From NCBI GenBank assembly GCA_035577985.1, contig DATJZY010000030.1:1-49624 (forward strand): a stretch of 49,624 nt of DNA, in the 5' to 3' direction. Each line of letters starts with the position of its first letter. The stretch's first letter is position 1. Below the pieces are notes generated by a model, which saw only the letters and a program-made list of their open reading frames with translations, was not told the origin of the DNA and did no database searches. Shown piece after piece: positions 15,694 to 23,154 of this stretch. Position numbers and translations under genes: made by a program. The stretch is from Candidatus Eisenbacteria bacterium. GTDB taxonomy: Bacteria > Desulfobacterota > Binatia > DP-6.

Positions 15694-16716
15694 ATGCGTC
15701 TCGATCTCGACGGCGAGCCGGTCCACACGCGCGCCCAGAGCGCCCTCGTGCGCCGCCGGAACGACGGAAAGCTCGAGGCGCAGGGTTCGCTGCTGGACCT
15801 CCGCACGCGCGGCTTCCTCCCGGTCGGGGGCAGCATGCAAGGGATGGGCATCATCCACCACATGGAGCTCGCCTGGGTGGTCGAGCCGGCCACCGGCACG
15901 ATCGAGCGCTGGACGCCGATGCAGCCCACCGTCGCGTTCGAGGCTTCGCCCGAGACCGCCGGCGAAAGCTGCCGGGACCCGATCGATCGCTTGGCCGCGC
16001 TCGGGACCACGACGTCGCTCGGCCGCGGCCTCTCGCAGGCGGTGCGCGACCGCATCGGCGGTCCGCTCGGATGCTCGCACCTGGTCACGCTCGCGCTCTT
16101 CATGGACGCCGCGCTACGCGCCGGTCTCGCCGCCCGCAGCAACGCCGCGGCCGCTCCGCCGGGTCCGCTCTTTCGTCGCGACCTCGTCTTCGACGGCCAC
16201 GAGCGGGAGGGTGGGCGCGTCGACGTCGCGGTGCGCCTGGGCGATCTCCACTGGAACGATCGCGGGCCGCAGGTCCTCGCACCCGAGCGCTTCGCGCTCC
16301 ACCACGAGCTCGCGGCCGCCGTGACGGCCGATCTCTGGCCGGGCACGCTGGTCGGCGCGCGCGGCGCCGAGCGACGCCGCACGGCCGATCGCTTCGCGGG
16401 CGAGGCCTGGACCGACCGCACCGCGCTCCTGGCATCGCTCGTCGGCATGGGGCTCGCGCGTGGCGCGATGAGCGAGCTCGCCTCGCGCCTCGGCGACGGT
16501 GCCGATGCGGCGCCGTGGCGAGATGCGTTCGCGATGCTGCCGCCAGCGCTCGTCCAGTGTCGGGCCGCGCACCCCGACGCCTGGCACGACAAGGTCCGCA
16601 CGACGCCGCGTCATCCGGGGCTCACGGCGCTCCCGGACTCCTGCTACATGTGGCGGCGCGGTGGCGCGCTGGAAGCGATCCGCGGGCGTCACGGCGCCGG
16701 CAAGGGTGGACGCTGA
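15694..16716 (+). CDS. DUF2889 domain-containing protein
   Basis: 340 residues: RRRNDGKLEAQGSLLDLRT, GMGIIHHMELAWVVEPATG, FEASPETAGESCRDPIDRLA, and RDRIGGPLGCSHLVTLALF. The sequence order D-x-x-x-x-A-x-G-x-L-x-D, H-x-M-x-L, then G-x-x-G-C-[ST]-H-L is the DUF2889 signature, a cytoplasmic family of unknown role often linked to aromatic or ring-compound degraders. A second half (RDLVFDGHEREGGRVDVAV onward) repeats a weaker version of the theme. A GAGAGAG stretch precedes the ATG. It may be transcribed with dnaE2, which ends 42 bp upstream, but functional connection is unclear. Confidence 0.8.
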   Translation: MRLDLDGEPVHTRAQSALVRRRNDGKLEAQGSLLDLRTRGFLPVGGSMQGMGIIHHMELAWVVEPATGTIERWTPMQPTVAFEASPETAGESCRDPIDRLAALGTTTSLGRGLSQAVRDRIGGPLGCSHLVTLALFMDAALRAGLAARSNAAAAPPGPLFRRDLVFDGHEREGGRVDVAVRLGDLHWNDRGPQVLAPERFALHHELAAAVTADLWPGTLVGARGAERRRTADRFAGEAWTDRTALLASLVGMGLARGAMSELASRLGDGADAAPWRDAFAMLPPALVQCRAAHPDAWHDKVRTTPRHPGLTALPDSCYMWRRGGALEAIRGRHGAGKGGR

Positions 16717-16721
16717 CGCGC

Positions 16722-17609
16722 GTGCGCCGATGGACCGGGAGCGTCGCCGCGTGTCTCGTGCTGCTCGCGCTGCCGTCCGCGGCCGCGGCTGGCGCGTGCG
16801 ACGCGTACGACGAGCATCCGCAGGAGATGGGGCGTCTCCCCGCCGTCCTGCCGGAGCTCTCGGGGCTTGCGGCGAGCCGGCGACACGCCGGCGTCTACTG
16901 GGCGCACAACGATTCGGGACACGAGCTCGCGCTGTACGCCATCCGCGAGAACGGGACGCTCGTCGCGTCCTTCCCGCTGCGCGGCGCGAGCGCCGTCGAT
17001 CCCGAGGACATCGCCACGGGTCCGTGCGCCGCGGCCTCACCTCGCTCCTGCATCTACCTCGCCGACACGGGCGACAACCTGCACGGCCGCAAGCGCGTGC
17101 AGATCTTGCGGGTCGAGGAGCCCGACGAGCTGCGCGGTCGCCCGCTCACCGCAACGTCGCTGCCGTTCGCGTACGCGGACGACACGCACGACGTGGAGGC
17201 GCTGCTCGTCGATCCGCGCAGCGCCGAGGTGTACGTGGTGACGAAGACCCTCTTCTCGCTCGGCGACCTCTACCGCGTGGAGGGCCTCCGCCCGCGCGCG
17301 TTCGGGACCGCCGTCCGGCTCGAGGCCGTCGACGCGCCGCCCGAGCTCGACGCGCTCACGACGGCGGCCAGCGTCCACCCTGACGGCGACCGCGTGCTCC
17401 TGCGCACCTATCGCTTCGTGTGGGAGTTCCGCCGTCCGGGCGCGTCGCGGCTGGCCGACGTGCTCGCCACGCGCCCGATCAAAGTCCCGACCGTCGGCCC
17501 CGGCCTCGGCGAGGCTGTCGGCTACACGGCCGACGGCACGGGCTATCTCCTCGGCGGCGAAGGCGACCGAAGCGCGCTCTTCCGGGTCACCTGTCGACCG
17601 TTGCCCTAG
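16722..17609 (+). CDS. Secreted propeller-like protein of unknown function
   Basis: 295 residues from a GTG start at 16722, giving a signal peptide (RRWTGSVAACLVLLALPSAA). The mature protein includes LPELSGLAASRRHAGVYWAH, NDSGHELALYAI, DPEDIATGPC, CIYLADTGDN, HDVEALLVDP and VYVVTKTLF: repeated strand units of the type found in beta-propeller or esterase-like-phytase folds. There are a few Cys residues likely forming disulfides outside the cytoplasm. I cannot name a substrate. The gene begins five bases after the DUF2889 stop, and its own stop overlaps the convergent lipoprotein gene by four bases. Confidence 0.7.
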   Translation: MRRWTGSVAACLVLLALPSAAAAGACDAYDEHPQEMGRLPAVLPELSGLAASRRHAGVYWAHNDSGHELALYAIRENGTLVASFPLRGASAVDPEDIATGPCAAASPRSCIYLADTGDNLHGRKRVQILRVEEPDELRGRPLTATSLPFAYADDTHDVEALLVDPRSAEVYVVTKTLFSLGDLYRVEGLRPRAFGTAVRLEAVDAPPELDALTTAASVHPDGDRVLLRTYRFVWEFRRPGASRLADVLATRPIKVPTVGPGLGEAVGYTADGTGYLLGGEGDRSALFRVTCRPLP

Positions 17610-18493
17610 CGCAGACTCCGCAGGCGCTCCGCGATCTGCGTGGTGGCCGAGTTCATCGCGGCCCGGTTCGCTTGACCGAGCGCGCTTGCGGCGAAGGCGT
17701 TGCTCGCCTTCCCGATGCCGAACACCGAGAAGCCGCTCGCCGCGGACTCGCTGGTGAAGCTGCCGTTCGCGACCACCGTCGCCGCGATGCGGCCGCTGCC
17801 CGGCTGGACCAACTTCAGATCCATCGCGACCGACCCGGTGCGGCGTGCAACCGTGTTGTCGTAGGTGGGGTTCGCCACCGCAAGCGCGGCGCCGGTGGCG
17901 GCGGCGGGGGTGTTGCCCGCGATCGCGCCGGCGATGCCAAGCGCCGCGCCGATCGCGCCGGCCGAGCCACCCGTGCTCGAGCCCGTCGCTTCGGCGATCT
18001 CGTTGAACTCCGTGACCGATCCGCGAATGACGAAGGGTCCGACCTCACCGCGCTTCAGCATCGAGGACGGCTTGTTGCGGCGATCGTAGTAGTAGTCGTA
18101 GTCGACGATGTGGATGTTGCCGACGTTGCCGAGCGCGGTGACGAGCTGGTTCGCGATCGCCGTTCCCATCTGCGCGCTCGCGCCCTGCGGCGGCGGGTTG
18201 TAGGCCTGCGCCCTCGGGCCCTCCGGGAGAAGGCCCCAGCCCCAGGGTCCCCAGCCGTACCGCCGGCCGGGCGCCTGGGGCACGTCCCCAGCCGGTGTGC
18301 CGTCGGCATCGAACGTGAACGGCTCGACCGTCACCACGTAGTAGGGCTGCGAGGGATCGTAGGGGATGCGCACCACGTCGACCCGCGTCGACTCCGGCGC
18401 TTCGCCGGTTGCGCGGACGCCTTGCTTGTTGACGGTTGCGTTGGCGCACGCGCTCGCGAGCGCGGCGAGGGCCAGGATCGAAACCTTCCGCAT
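17606..18493 (-). CDS. CsgG-like outer-membrane lipoprotein
   Basis: 295 residues: MRKVSILALAALASAC is a lipoprotein signal with the Cys at position 16. Then come NQLVTALGNVGNIHIVDYDY, GPFVIRGSVTEFNEI, SVAMDLKLVQPGSGRIAATV and a Gly/Ala-rich insert of about 40 residues (GGSAGAIGAALGIAGAIAG). This matches the CsgG/curli-assembly family (L-x-x-x-G-x-x-x-V-D-Y, G-x-[IV]-[TS]-E-[FY]). The family forms or supports secretion pores in the outer membrane. No curli subunit genes lie beside it. The ATG at 18493 was chosen over one five codons earlier because AGGAGG lies at ideal distance before it. Confidence 0.75.
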   Translation of the reverse strand: MRKVSILALAALASACANATVNKQGVRATGEAPESTRVDVVRIPYDPSQPYYVVTVEPFTFDADGTPAGDVPQAPGRRYGWGPWGWGLLPEGPRAQAYNPPPQGASAQMGTAIANQLVTALGNVGNIHIVDYDYYYDRRNKPSSMLKRGEVGPFVIRGSVTEFNEIAEATGSSTGGSAGAIGAALGIAGAIAGNTPAAATGAALAVANPTYDNTVARRTGSVAMDLKLVQPGSGRIAATVVANGSFTSESAASGFSVFGIGKASNAFAASALGQANRAAMNSATTQIAERLRSLR

Positions 18494-18936
18494 GAAGCTC
18501 CTCCTCATCGGGGCCGCGGAATTGCGGCCGACGCCATGAACAACGCCATCCCCGGAAGGTCACCCCTGTAACAAGCGAACCGGGGGTCGTCCACAGCGAC
18601 GCGGGCGTGACACCCCTCTCACACCGCAGGCCGCCGGACCCGTCGAAACGTCGAAAGCTTGCCGCCGAACAGGGCCGGTCTGCACATTTTCGTCGCGAGA
18701 CAAGCGCGCTCGACACGGCGACCGACCAGGCGCCGCCATCCTGGCGTCGCTCCTGCGGGCCCCCCGCTCGGATTCGCGCGCGCGGCACGCTTCTTGGACC
18801 TCGGAGGGATCGGCGGTCCTCTTCGGAGTCACTTTGACGGGTTCGAGCGTGGCAGCCGTCCCGTGTGCCTTCGTCCTCATGCGGCCACCGGCCCCCAAGG
18901 GTCGGTGGCCGCAGCGTTTGTAGCGACCGCTTCCCC
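18494..18936. other. Intergenic region without a supported gene
   Basis: 443 bases between the lipoprotein start and the end of the TSP3 protein gene, both on the minus strand. Frames here are short, Arg-rich and unlike real proteins. Near 18560-18625 a short motif AGGGGTG-[AT]-C occurs twice on the minus strand, upstream of the lipoprotein gene. It could be part of its promoter region, but I cannot assign -35/-10 boxes. The hairpin at 18881-18912 is the only strong structure. Confidence 0.5.
18881..18912 (-). terminator. Strong hairpin downstream of the TSP3-repeat gene
   Basis: GCGGCCACCG pairs perfectly with CGGTGGCCGC over ten base pairs, extended by a G-T pair and three G-C pairs to a four-base loop. 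It starts about 24 bases beyond the stop of the minus-strand gene. No U-tract follows, so it may stabilise the 3' end or work with Rho rather than act as a canonical intrinsic terminator. Confidence 0.55.
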
Positions 18937-20181
18937 TCAGGGTCCGGCGTCGCGGGTCGCGTCGATCGCCTCGCCGGCCAGGATCAGCAGCCGGTCGTGG
19001 AGCGTGCGCGGCACGCGACCGGCTCGCGTCGCCTCCTCGATCCGCTGCACGAAGAGCTGGAGCCGGCGCTCCAGGTCTTGGAGACGCCGGGCATACGCGG
19101 TGGCGCGATGGCGATTCGCTCGGACGGCGCGCAGGAGCGCGCGGCCGGCCAGCTTGAGGGCCTTTCTCGCCGGCGATCCGGGCTGCTTCACCTTGCCGTC
19201 GACGTCGGGCGCCGCGACCAGGAGGTCGCGGAGGAACAGGAGTCGGCATTCGACCAGGTCGAGCCCGCCGTCCTTCTCGTGCGTGCAGCCGAGGCCTTCG
19301 GTGCAGGCGTCGACGGTGCACGGGTCGTCGTCGTCGCAATCCGCCGACGCGCAGGGGCAGCCGCCGGCCTCGCCGGACTCGCCGCTGTCGGTCGGGCAGG
19401 CGTCGCAGGCCGTGCCGATCCCGTCGCCGTCGGCGTCGTCCTGATCGGCGTTGGCGACGGTCGGGCAGTCGTCGCACGCGTCGCCGATGCCGTCGCCGTC
19501 GGAATCCACCTGCCCGCCGTCCGCGATCTCGGGGCAGACGTCGCAGGCATCGCCCATTCCGTCGTCGTCGATGTCGCTCTGATCGGGGTTGTCGACGCCG
19601 ATGCAGTCGTCCGTGAACGCGATCCGGCTCGGGCGCGTGGCGCCGTCGTAGAGGAGGCGCACGCTGTGCCCGCCGTCGGTGCAGTGGTTCGTCACCGCGA
19701 CGCTGAAGGCGAGGTGATCCCCGATCCCGAGCTTCCGCGCCGCGACGTCGAGGTTCACGGGGACGAGGCCGGCGATCGGATCGACGAGCTGGTTCTTCGG
19801 GACGAGCGAAGTCACGAAGTCGGCGGTGGCGAGCGTCACGGGCATCCCCGTCGCCGGCACCTTCGAGAGCCGCACGACGACTTCCGCGCAGCCGGGCATG
19901 CCCGAGGCGCCCGTCGCGAGGAAGAGCGCGAACGAGATCGGCCCCTTGTTCACTCGTCCCGGCTCGGCGGCGGGCTCCGCGTCGAACGGGCCGAACGTGA
20001 CCGTCTCGCCCTCGGAGGCCGTCTGGCTGTCCTCCTGCGGCTGCGAGGCGGTGGGCGCGCCCGGCTCCAGCGCCGGCCCGCGGACGAGGTAGAGCGACAG
20101 GTCGTCCGCGGCGTGCGCCGCCGCGCCGAGGGTGAGCACGAGCGCGGTCGCGACGACTCGGATCGTGCGACCGGACGCCAT
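18937..20181 (-). CDS. Secreted protein with thrombospondin type 3 repeats and a C-terminal helical domain
   Basis: 414 residues with a signal peptide (MASGRTIRVVATALVLTLGA, cleavage near AHA). The N-terminal domain (LSLYLVRGPAL; FALFLATGASGMPGCAEVVV; VRLLYDGATRPSRI) is homologous to that of the neighbour at 20181-21152. It is followed by four Asp-rich TSP3-type calcium-binding units (DNPDQSDIDDDGMGDACDVC; DSDGDGIGDACDDCP; DADGDGIGTACDACP). A final all-helical segment of about 110 residues begins GGLDLVECRLLFLRDLL and resembles, at a distance, the C-terminal domain of the two Thr-linker proteins. The start overlaps the upstream stop (TGATG), so the pair is coupled. It is probably a surface or secreted structural protein. 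Confidence 0.8.
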   Translation of the reverse strand: MASGRTIRVVATALVLTLGAAAHAADDLSLYLVRGPALEPGAPTASQPQEDSQTASEGETVTFGPFDAEPAAEPGRVNKGPISFALFLATGASGMPGCAEVVVRLSKVPATGMPVTLATADFVTSLVPKNQLVDPIAGLVPVNLDVAARKLGIGDHLAFSVAVTNHCTDGGHSVRLLYDGATRPSRIAFTDDCIGVDNPDQSDIDDDGMGDACDVCPEIADGGQVDSDGDGIGDACDDCPTVANADQDDADGDGIGTACDACPTDSGESGEAGGCPCASADCDDDDPCTVDACTEGLGCTHEKDGGLDLVECRLLFLRDLLVAAPDVDGKVKQPGSPARKALKLAGRALLRAVRANRHRATAYARRLQDLERRLQLFVQRIEEATRAGRVPRTLHDRLLILAGEAIDATRDAGP

Positions 20182-21152
20182 CACTGGCTCGCGAGGAGCG
20201 CGTCGAGGCCGCTGGTCGCGCCCTGCGCGAGCGACGACAAGGTTCCTCCGACCTCGGTCGCGACGCGGCCGTCGCCGCGTCCCTTGTCGACCAGCTGGGC
20301 GAAGCGCGCGAGCTGTTTGCGGGCCCGCTTGAGGCGCCGCTTGGTCGGCGCGAGCAGCTCGGCCGCGCGCGCGAGCGCGAGCGCCCGCTCCACCCGCCGC
20401 TCGAGGCGATCGCGGAACCGCGCGCCGCCGAGATCGGCCGGCGACGTGCCGCGCAGGATGCCGTCCATCGCTTCCAGACGGCAGCGCACGGCGCCGAGCT
20501 CGGTCGCGGTCACGAGGCAGCTGGGCGGCAGCGTCGTCGTGGTCGAGGTCGTCGCGTCGAGGGTCGTGGTGGTCGTCGTGGTCGTGGTGGCCCCGTTGAC
20601 CAGCAGCTCGACGCGACTCGGGCGCCCGACCGAGTCGTACATGACCGAGACGTTGCGCTCGCCCCCGCACTCGTTGGTGACGCGCACCTGGAGTACGACG
20701 CGATCGCCCGGCGCCGCGAGGGTGGCGTCGCTCACCGCGAGGGGCACGACGATCGCGTCGATCACGCGACGGCGCGGACGAATGGTGGTGACGATGGTCC
20801 CGCTCGCGACCGTCGCCTGAGCGGCGCCCGCGAGGCGTCCGAGCGTCGCGGTGACGCGCGCGCAGCCGTCCATGCCCGGACGGCCGGTGCCGAGGAAGAC
20901 CACCGCGCGCGCGTCGCTCAGCACGACGTCGGCGGCGAACATCGCCGAGGTGAAGGTGGCGAGCAGCGCGTTCTCGCCGGCGGGGATCTTGGTCGAGAGC
21001 AGCGCCGTGGCCGCACCCGGCGGCGGCGCCTCGGGTGAGAGCAGCGTCCCGGTCCGCAGATAGTAGAGGTCCTGGGCGCTCGCGGTCGACACCACGAGCG
21101 GTACGGCGGCCGCCACGAGAAGCGCGGCGGCGGCACGAAGGGACGCGCGCAT
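20181..21152 (-). CDS. Secreted protein with Thr-rich linker and conserved C-terminal helical domain
   Basis: 323 residues. Signal peptide MRASLRAAAALLVAAAVPLV, cleavage near ASA. The N-terminal domain has LYYLRTGTLLSP, VVFLGTGRPGMDGCARVTAT, RVTNECGGERNVSVMYDSVG. A linker of nine consecutive Thr and further Thr/Ser leads to a 112-residue C-terminal domain starting at residue 212: CLVTATELGAVRCRLEAMDG, then DLGG, TKRRLKRARKQL and a final helix. The same domain ends the 799-residue protein at 23155-25554. Gene duplication is suggested by the homologous N-terminal domain in the next gene. Function unknown; cell-surface attachment is an inference from the linker-plus-terminal-domain layout. Confidence 0.8.
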   Translation of the reverse strand: MRASLRAAAALLVAAAVPLVVSTASAQDLYYLRTGTLLSPEAPPPGAATALLSTKIPAGENALLATFTSAMFAADVVLSDARAVVFLGTGRPGMDGCARVTATLGRLAGAAQATVASGTIVTTIRPRRRVIDAIVVPLAVSDATLAAPGDRVVLQVRVTNECGGERNVSVMYDSVGRPSRVELLVNGATTTTTTTTTLDATTSTTTTLPPSCLVTATELGAVRCRLEAMDGILRGTSPADLGGARFRDRLERRVERALALARAAELLAPTKRRLKRARKQLARFAQLVDKGRGDGRVATEVGGTLSSLAQGATSGLDALLASQ

Positions 21153-21340
21153 CGCGCCTGTACTAGAGCAACCCGCATGCCGCGGGGCGGCCGGGATCGC
21201 CGCATGAATCGCGGGTGCGGGCCCGATCATCGACGATCTGGTTGCAGGACTCGCGCAGCCGCGCAAGGTGCGCATGGCCCTCGCCTGGGCGATCGCGCGA
21301 GCCCTTGAGGAGCCGGACGCGAGAGGGCTAGAACCACTCC

Positions 21341-22051
21341 ATGACCTTCATGACCGAGCGCGCGCTGTCGCCGCGCGAGTTCCTCGACGAGTGCATCGCG
21401 TTCAAGCAGAACCAGCCCGGCGCCGGCCGCTTCTTCATGGCGCTCATGGGCGGCAAGCTCACGCGCGCGCAACTCCATCTGTGGGCGAAGGACATGTACC
21501 ACTTCGTCGGTGCCGGCATTCCGGCGCTGACCGCGTGGCTCGCGCACGCGCCGACCGTCATCGAGCGGGACAGCGCGCGCCTGGTGGCGCAGAACCTCGC
21601 CGGCGAGCTCGGATATCTGAAGGAGGCCGACCACCGCGACCTGTACGTGAAGTTCCTGCGCGGTCTCGGCATCAGTGAGAACGACGCGCGCGACCACCTG
21701 CCGCTGCCGTCGACGATCGGCGGCGCGACCGTCCTCGGCCACTTCTGCCGGTCTTCGTTCGCGGAGGGACTCGGCTCGTTCGGTCTCGGGCTCGAGCTGC
21801 AGGTCCCGGGACGCCCGAACGGCGCCGAGGTGATCCTGAAGGCGCTCGTGCACTACGACATCTCCGACGACGCACTCGAGTTCTACCGCATCCACGTCGA
21901 AGCCGAGGAGGAGCACGGCGACAACGCCGAGCGCGCCCTCGCACCGTTCGTCCAGACCCGCGAGCAGCAGGCGCTCGTGCGCCACGCGTTCCAGTGGACC
22001 GTGCTCGCGACCGCCGGCATGCAGCGCGGCTTCGACGCGTACCTCTCCTAG
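21341..22051 (+). CDS. Heme-oxygenase-like diiron oxidase (PqqC/CADD/TENA-like fold)
   Basis: 236 residues: LSPREFLDECIAFKQNQPGA, LTRAQLHLWAKDMYHFV, NLAGELGYLKEADHRDLYVK, LEFYRIHVEAEEEHGDNA. The all-helical fold and metal-ligand pattern fit heme-oxygenase-like diiron oxidases: E89 and H98 in the middle helices, E142 or E152, and H185-x3-E189-x2-H192 in the last, which parallels H-x3-D-x2-H of CADD. Relatives make or modify amino-acid-derived or fatty-acid-derived products using dioxygen. The substrate is unknown. Nine bases separate it from the quinone oxidoreductase gene downstream, so both likely form an operon. An ATG three codons later is an equally good start. Confidence 0.78.
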   Translation: MTFMTERALSPREFLDECIAFKQNQPGAGRFFMALMGGKLTRAQLHLWAKDMYHFVGAGIPALTAWLAHAPTVIERDSARLVAQNLAGELGYLKEADHRDLYVKFLRGLGISENDARDHLPLPSTIGGATVLGHFCRSSFAEGLGSFGLGLELQVPGRPNGAEVILKALVHYDISDDALEFYRIHVEAEEEHGDNAERALAPFVQTREQQALVRHAFQWTVLATAGMQRGFDAYLS

Positions 22052-22060
22052 CGCGACCCG

Positions 22061-23035
22061 ATGCGCGCGATCGTCGTCGATCGGCTGATGGAGCCGCGCG
22101 ACCTCCGTGTGGCGGAGGCGCCCGAGCCCGAGCTGTTCGCGGGCGGCCTCGCGGTCGACGTGAAGGCGGCCGGCTGCAACTTCTTCGACATCCTGATGGC
22201 GCAGGGTCGCTACCAGGTGAAGCCGCCCCTGCCGTTCGTGCCCGGCGCCGAGCTGGCGGGCGTCGTCAGCGCCGTCGGCTCGCAGGCCGACGGCTTCCGC
22301 ATCGGCGATCGCGTCCTCGCGTCGGTTTCGCTCGGGGCGTTCGCCGAACGCGCCGTCGTCGCCGCGCGCTCGGCGTGGCGCATGCCCGACGACATGTCGT
22401 TCGAGGAGGGCGCCGCGTTCCCGATCGTGTACCCCACCTCGTGGGCCGCGCTCGTGCTGCGGGCGCAGCTCCGCGCCGGCGAGCGGCTCCTGGTGCACGC
22501 GGCGGCGGGCGGCGTGGGGCTGGCCGCGGTGCAGATCGGCAAGGCGCTCGGCGCGCGCGTGCTCGCGACCGCCGGTGGCGAGGCGAAGCTCGCGATCGCA
22601 CGCGAAGCGGGCGCCGACGTGTGCATCGACTACCGTGCCCCCGACTGGCCGGAGCGGGTGAAGGCCGCGACCGACGGCCGCGGCGCCGACGTCATCTACG
22701 ATTCGGTCGGCGGCGACGTCCTCGACCATTCGCTCAAGTGCATCGCCTGGAGCGGCCGGCTGCTGGTGATCGGGTTCGCGGGCGGCCGGATCCCCGAGAT
22801 CAAGGCGAACCGGATCCTGCTCAAGAACATCGCCGTCATCGGCCTGCACTGGGGCGCCTACGCCTTGAACGAGCCGGAGCGGGTTCCGCAGGTGTTCGAA
22901 GCCCTGTTCCGGATGTTCGAGGCCGGCGCGATTCGCCCCGTGATCTGGAAGCGATTTCGCCTCGAGCACGTCGCCGACGCGCTGGAGGCCCTCGGATCAA
23001 GACAGACCTACGGCAAGATCGTCATCGTGCCGTAG
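22061..23035 (+). CDS. NADPH:quinone oxidoreductase, zinc-free MDR family
   Basis: 324 residues of the medium-chain dehydrogenase/reductase family. AAGCNFFDILMAQGRYQVKP and FVPGAELAGVV form the N-terminal substrate domain; LLVHAAAGGVGLAAVQIGKA is the NADPH-binding Rossmann loop; VIYDSVGGDVLDHSLKCI and FAGGRIPEIKANRILLKN complete the pattern. The Cys/His ligands for structural and catalytic zinc are absent, as in quinone reductases (QorA type). It probably reduces quinones or enones in the cytoplasm. It follows the diiron protein closely, which suggests a shared substrate pathway. Confidence 0.9.
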   Translation: MRAIVVDRLMEPRDLRVAEAPEPELFAGGLAVDVKAAGCNFFDILMAQGRYQVKPPLPFVPGAELAGVVSAVGSQADGFRIGDRVLASVSLGAFAERAVVAARSAWRMPDDMSFEEGAAFPIVYPTSWAALVLRAQLRAGERLLVHAAAGGVGLAAVQIGKALGARVLATAGGEAKLAIAREAGADVCIDYRAPDWPERVKAATDGRGADVIYDSVGGDVLDHSLKCIAWSGRLLVIGFAGGRIPEIKANRILLKNIAVIGLHWGAYALNEPERVPQVFEALFRMFEAGAIRPVIWKRFRLEHVADALEALGSRQTYGKIVIVP

Positions 23036-23154
23036 ATCCGACCCTCGCATCGCGCATAGCTGCACGGCCGCCACCCCAAAGTCTTATTGACAGAAGTGTC
23101 GGCGCTGCGGGAAGCTGCCGCGATCGTTTCCTCGCCGAACGCCACCAGAACCGC

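Noticed and set aside
13572..17609. A 1345-codon plus-strand frame overlapping dnaE2 and the DUF2889 gene
   Set aside because: Its first 1050 codons are Arg/Ala/Pro-rich shadow translation of dnaE2 and DUF2889; only the end, from 16722, is a real gene.
18835..18870. TTCGA-containing sequence resembling a tRNA T-loop
   Set aside because: No matching acceptor, D or anticodon stems could be drawn.
21153..21340. Short frame around 21225-21320 reading IDDLVAGLAQPRKVRMALAW
   Set aside because: Protein-like in part but has no start, no ribosome-binding site and no stop that suits a gene; left as intergenic.
23087..23092. TTGACA as a -35 box for the beta-helix protein gene
   Set aside because: No acceptable -10 sequence lies 16-18 bases downstream.
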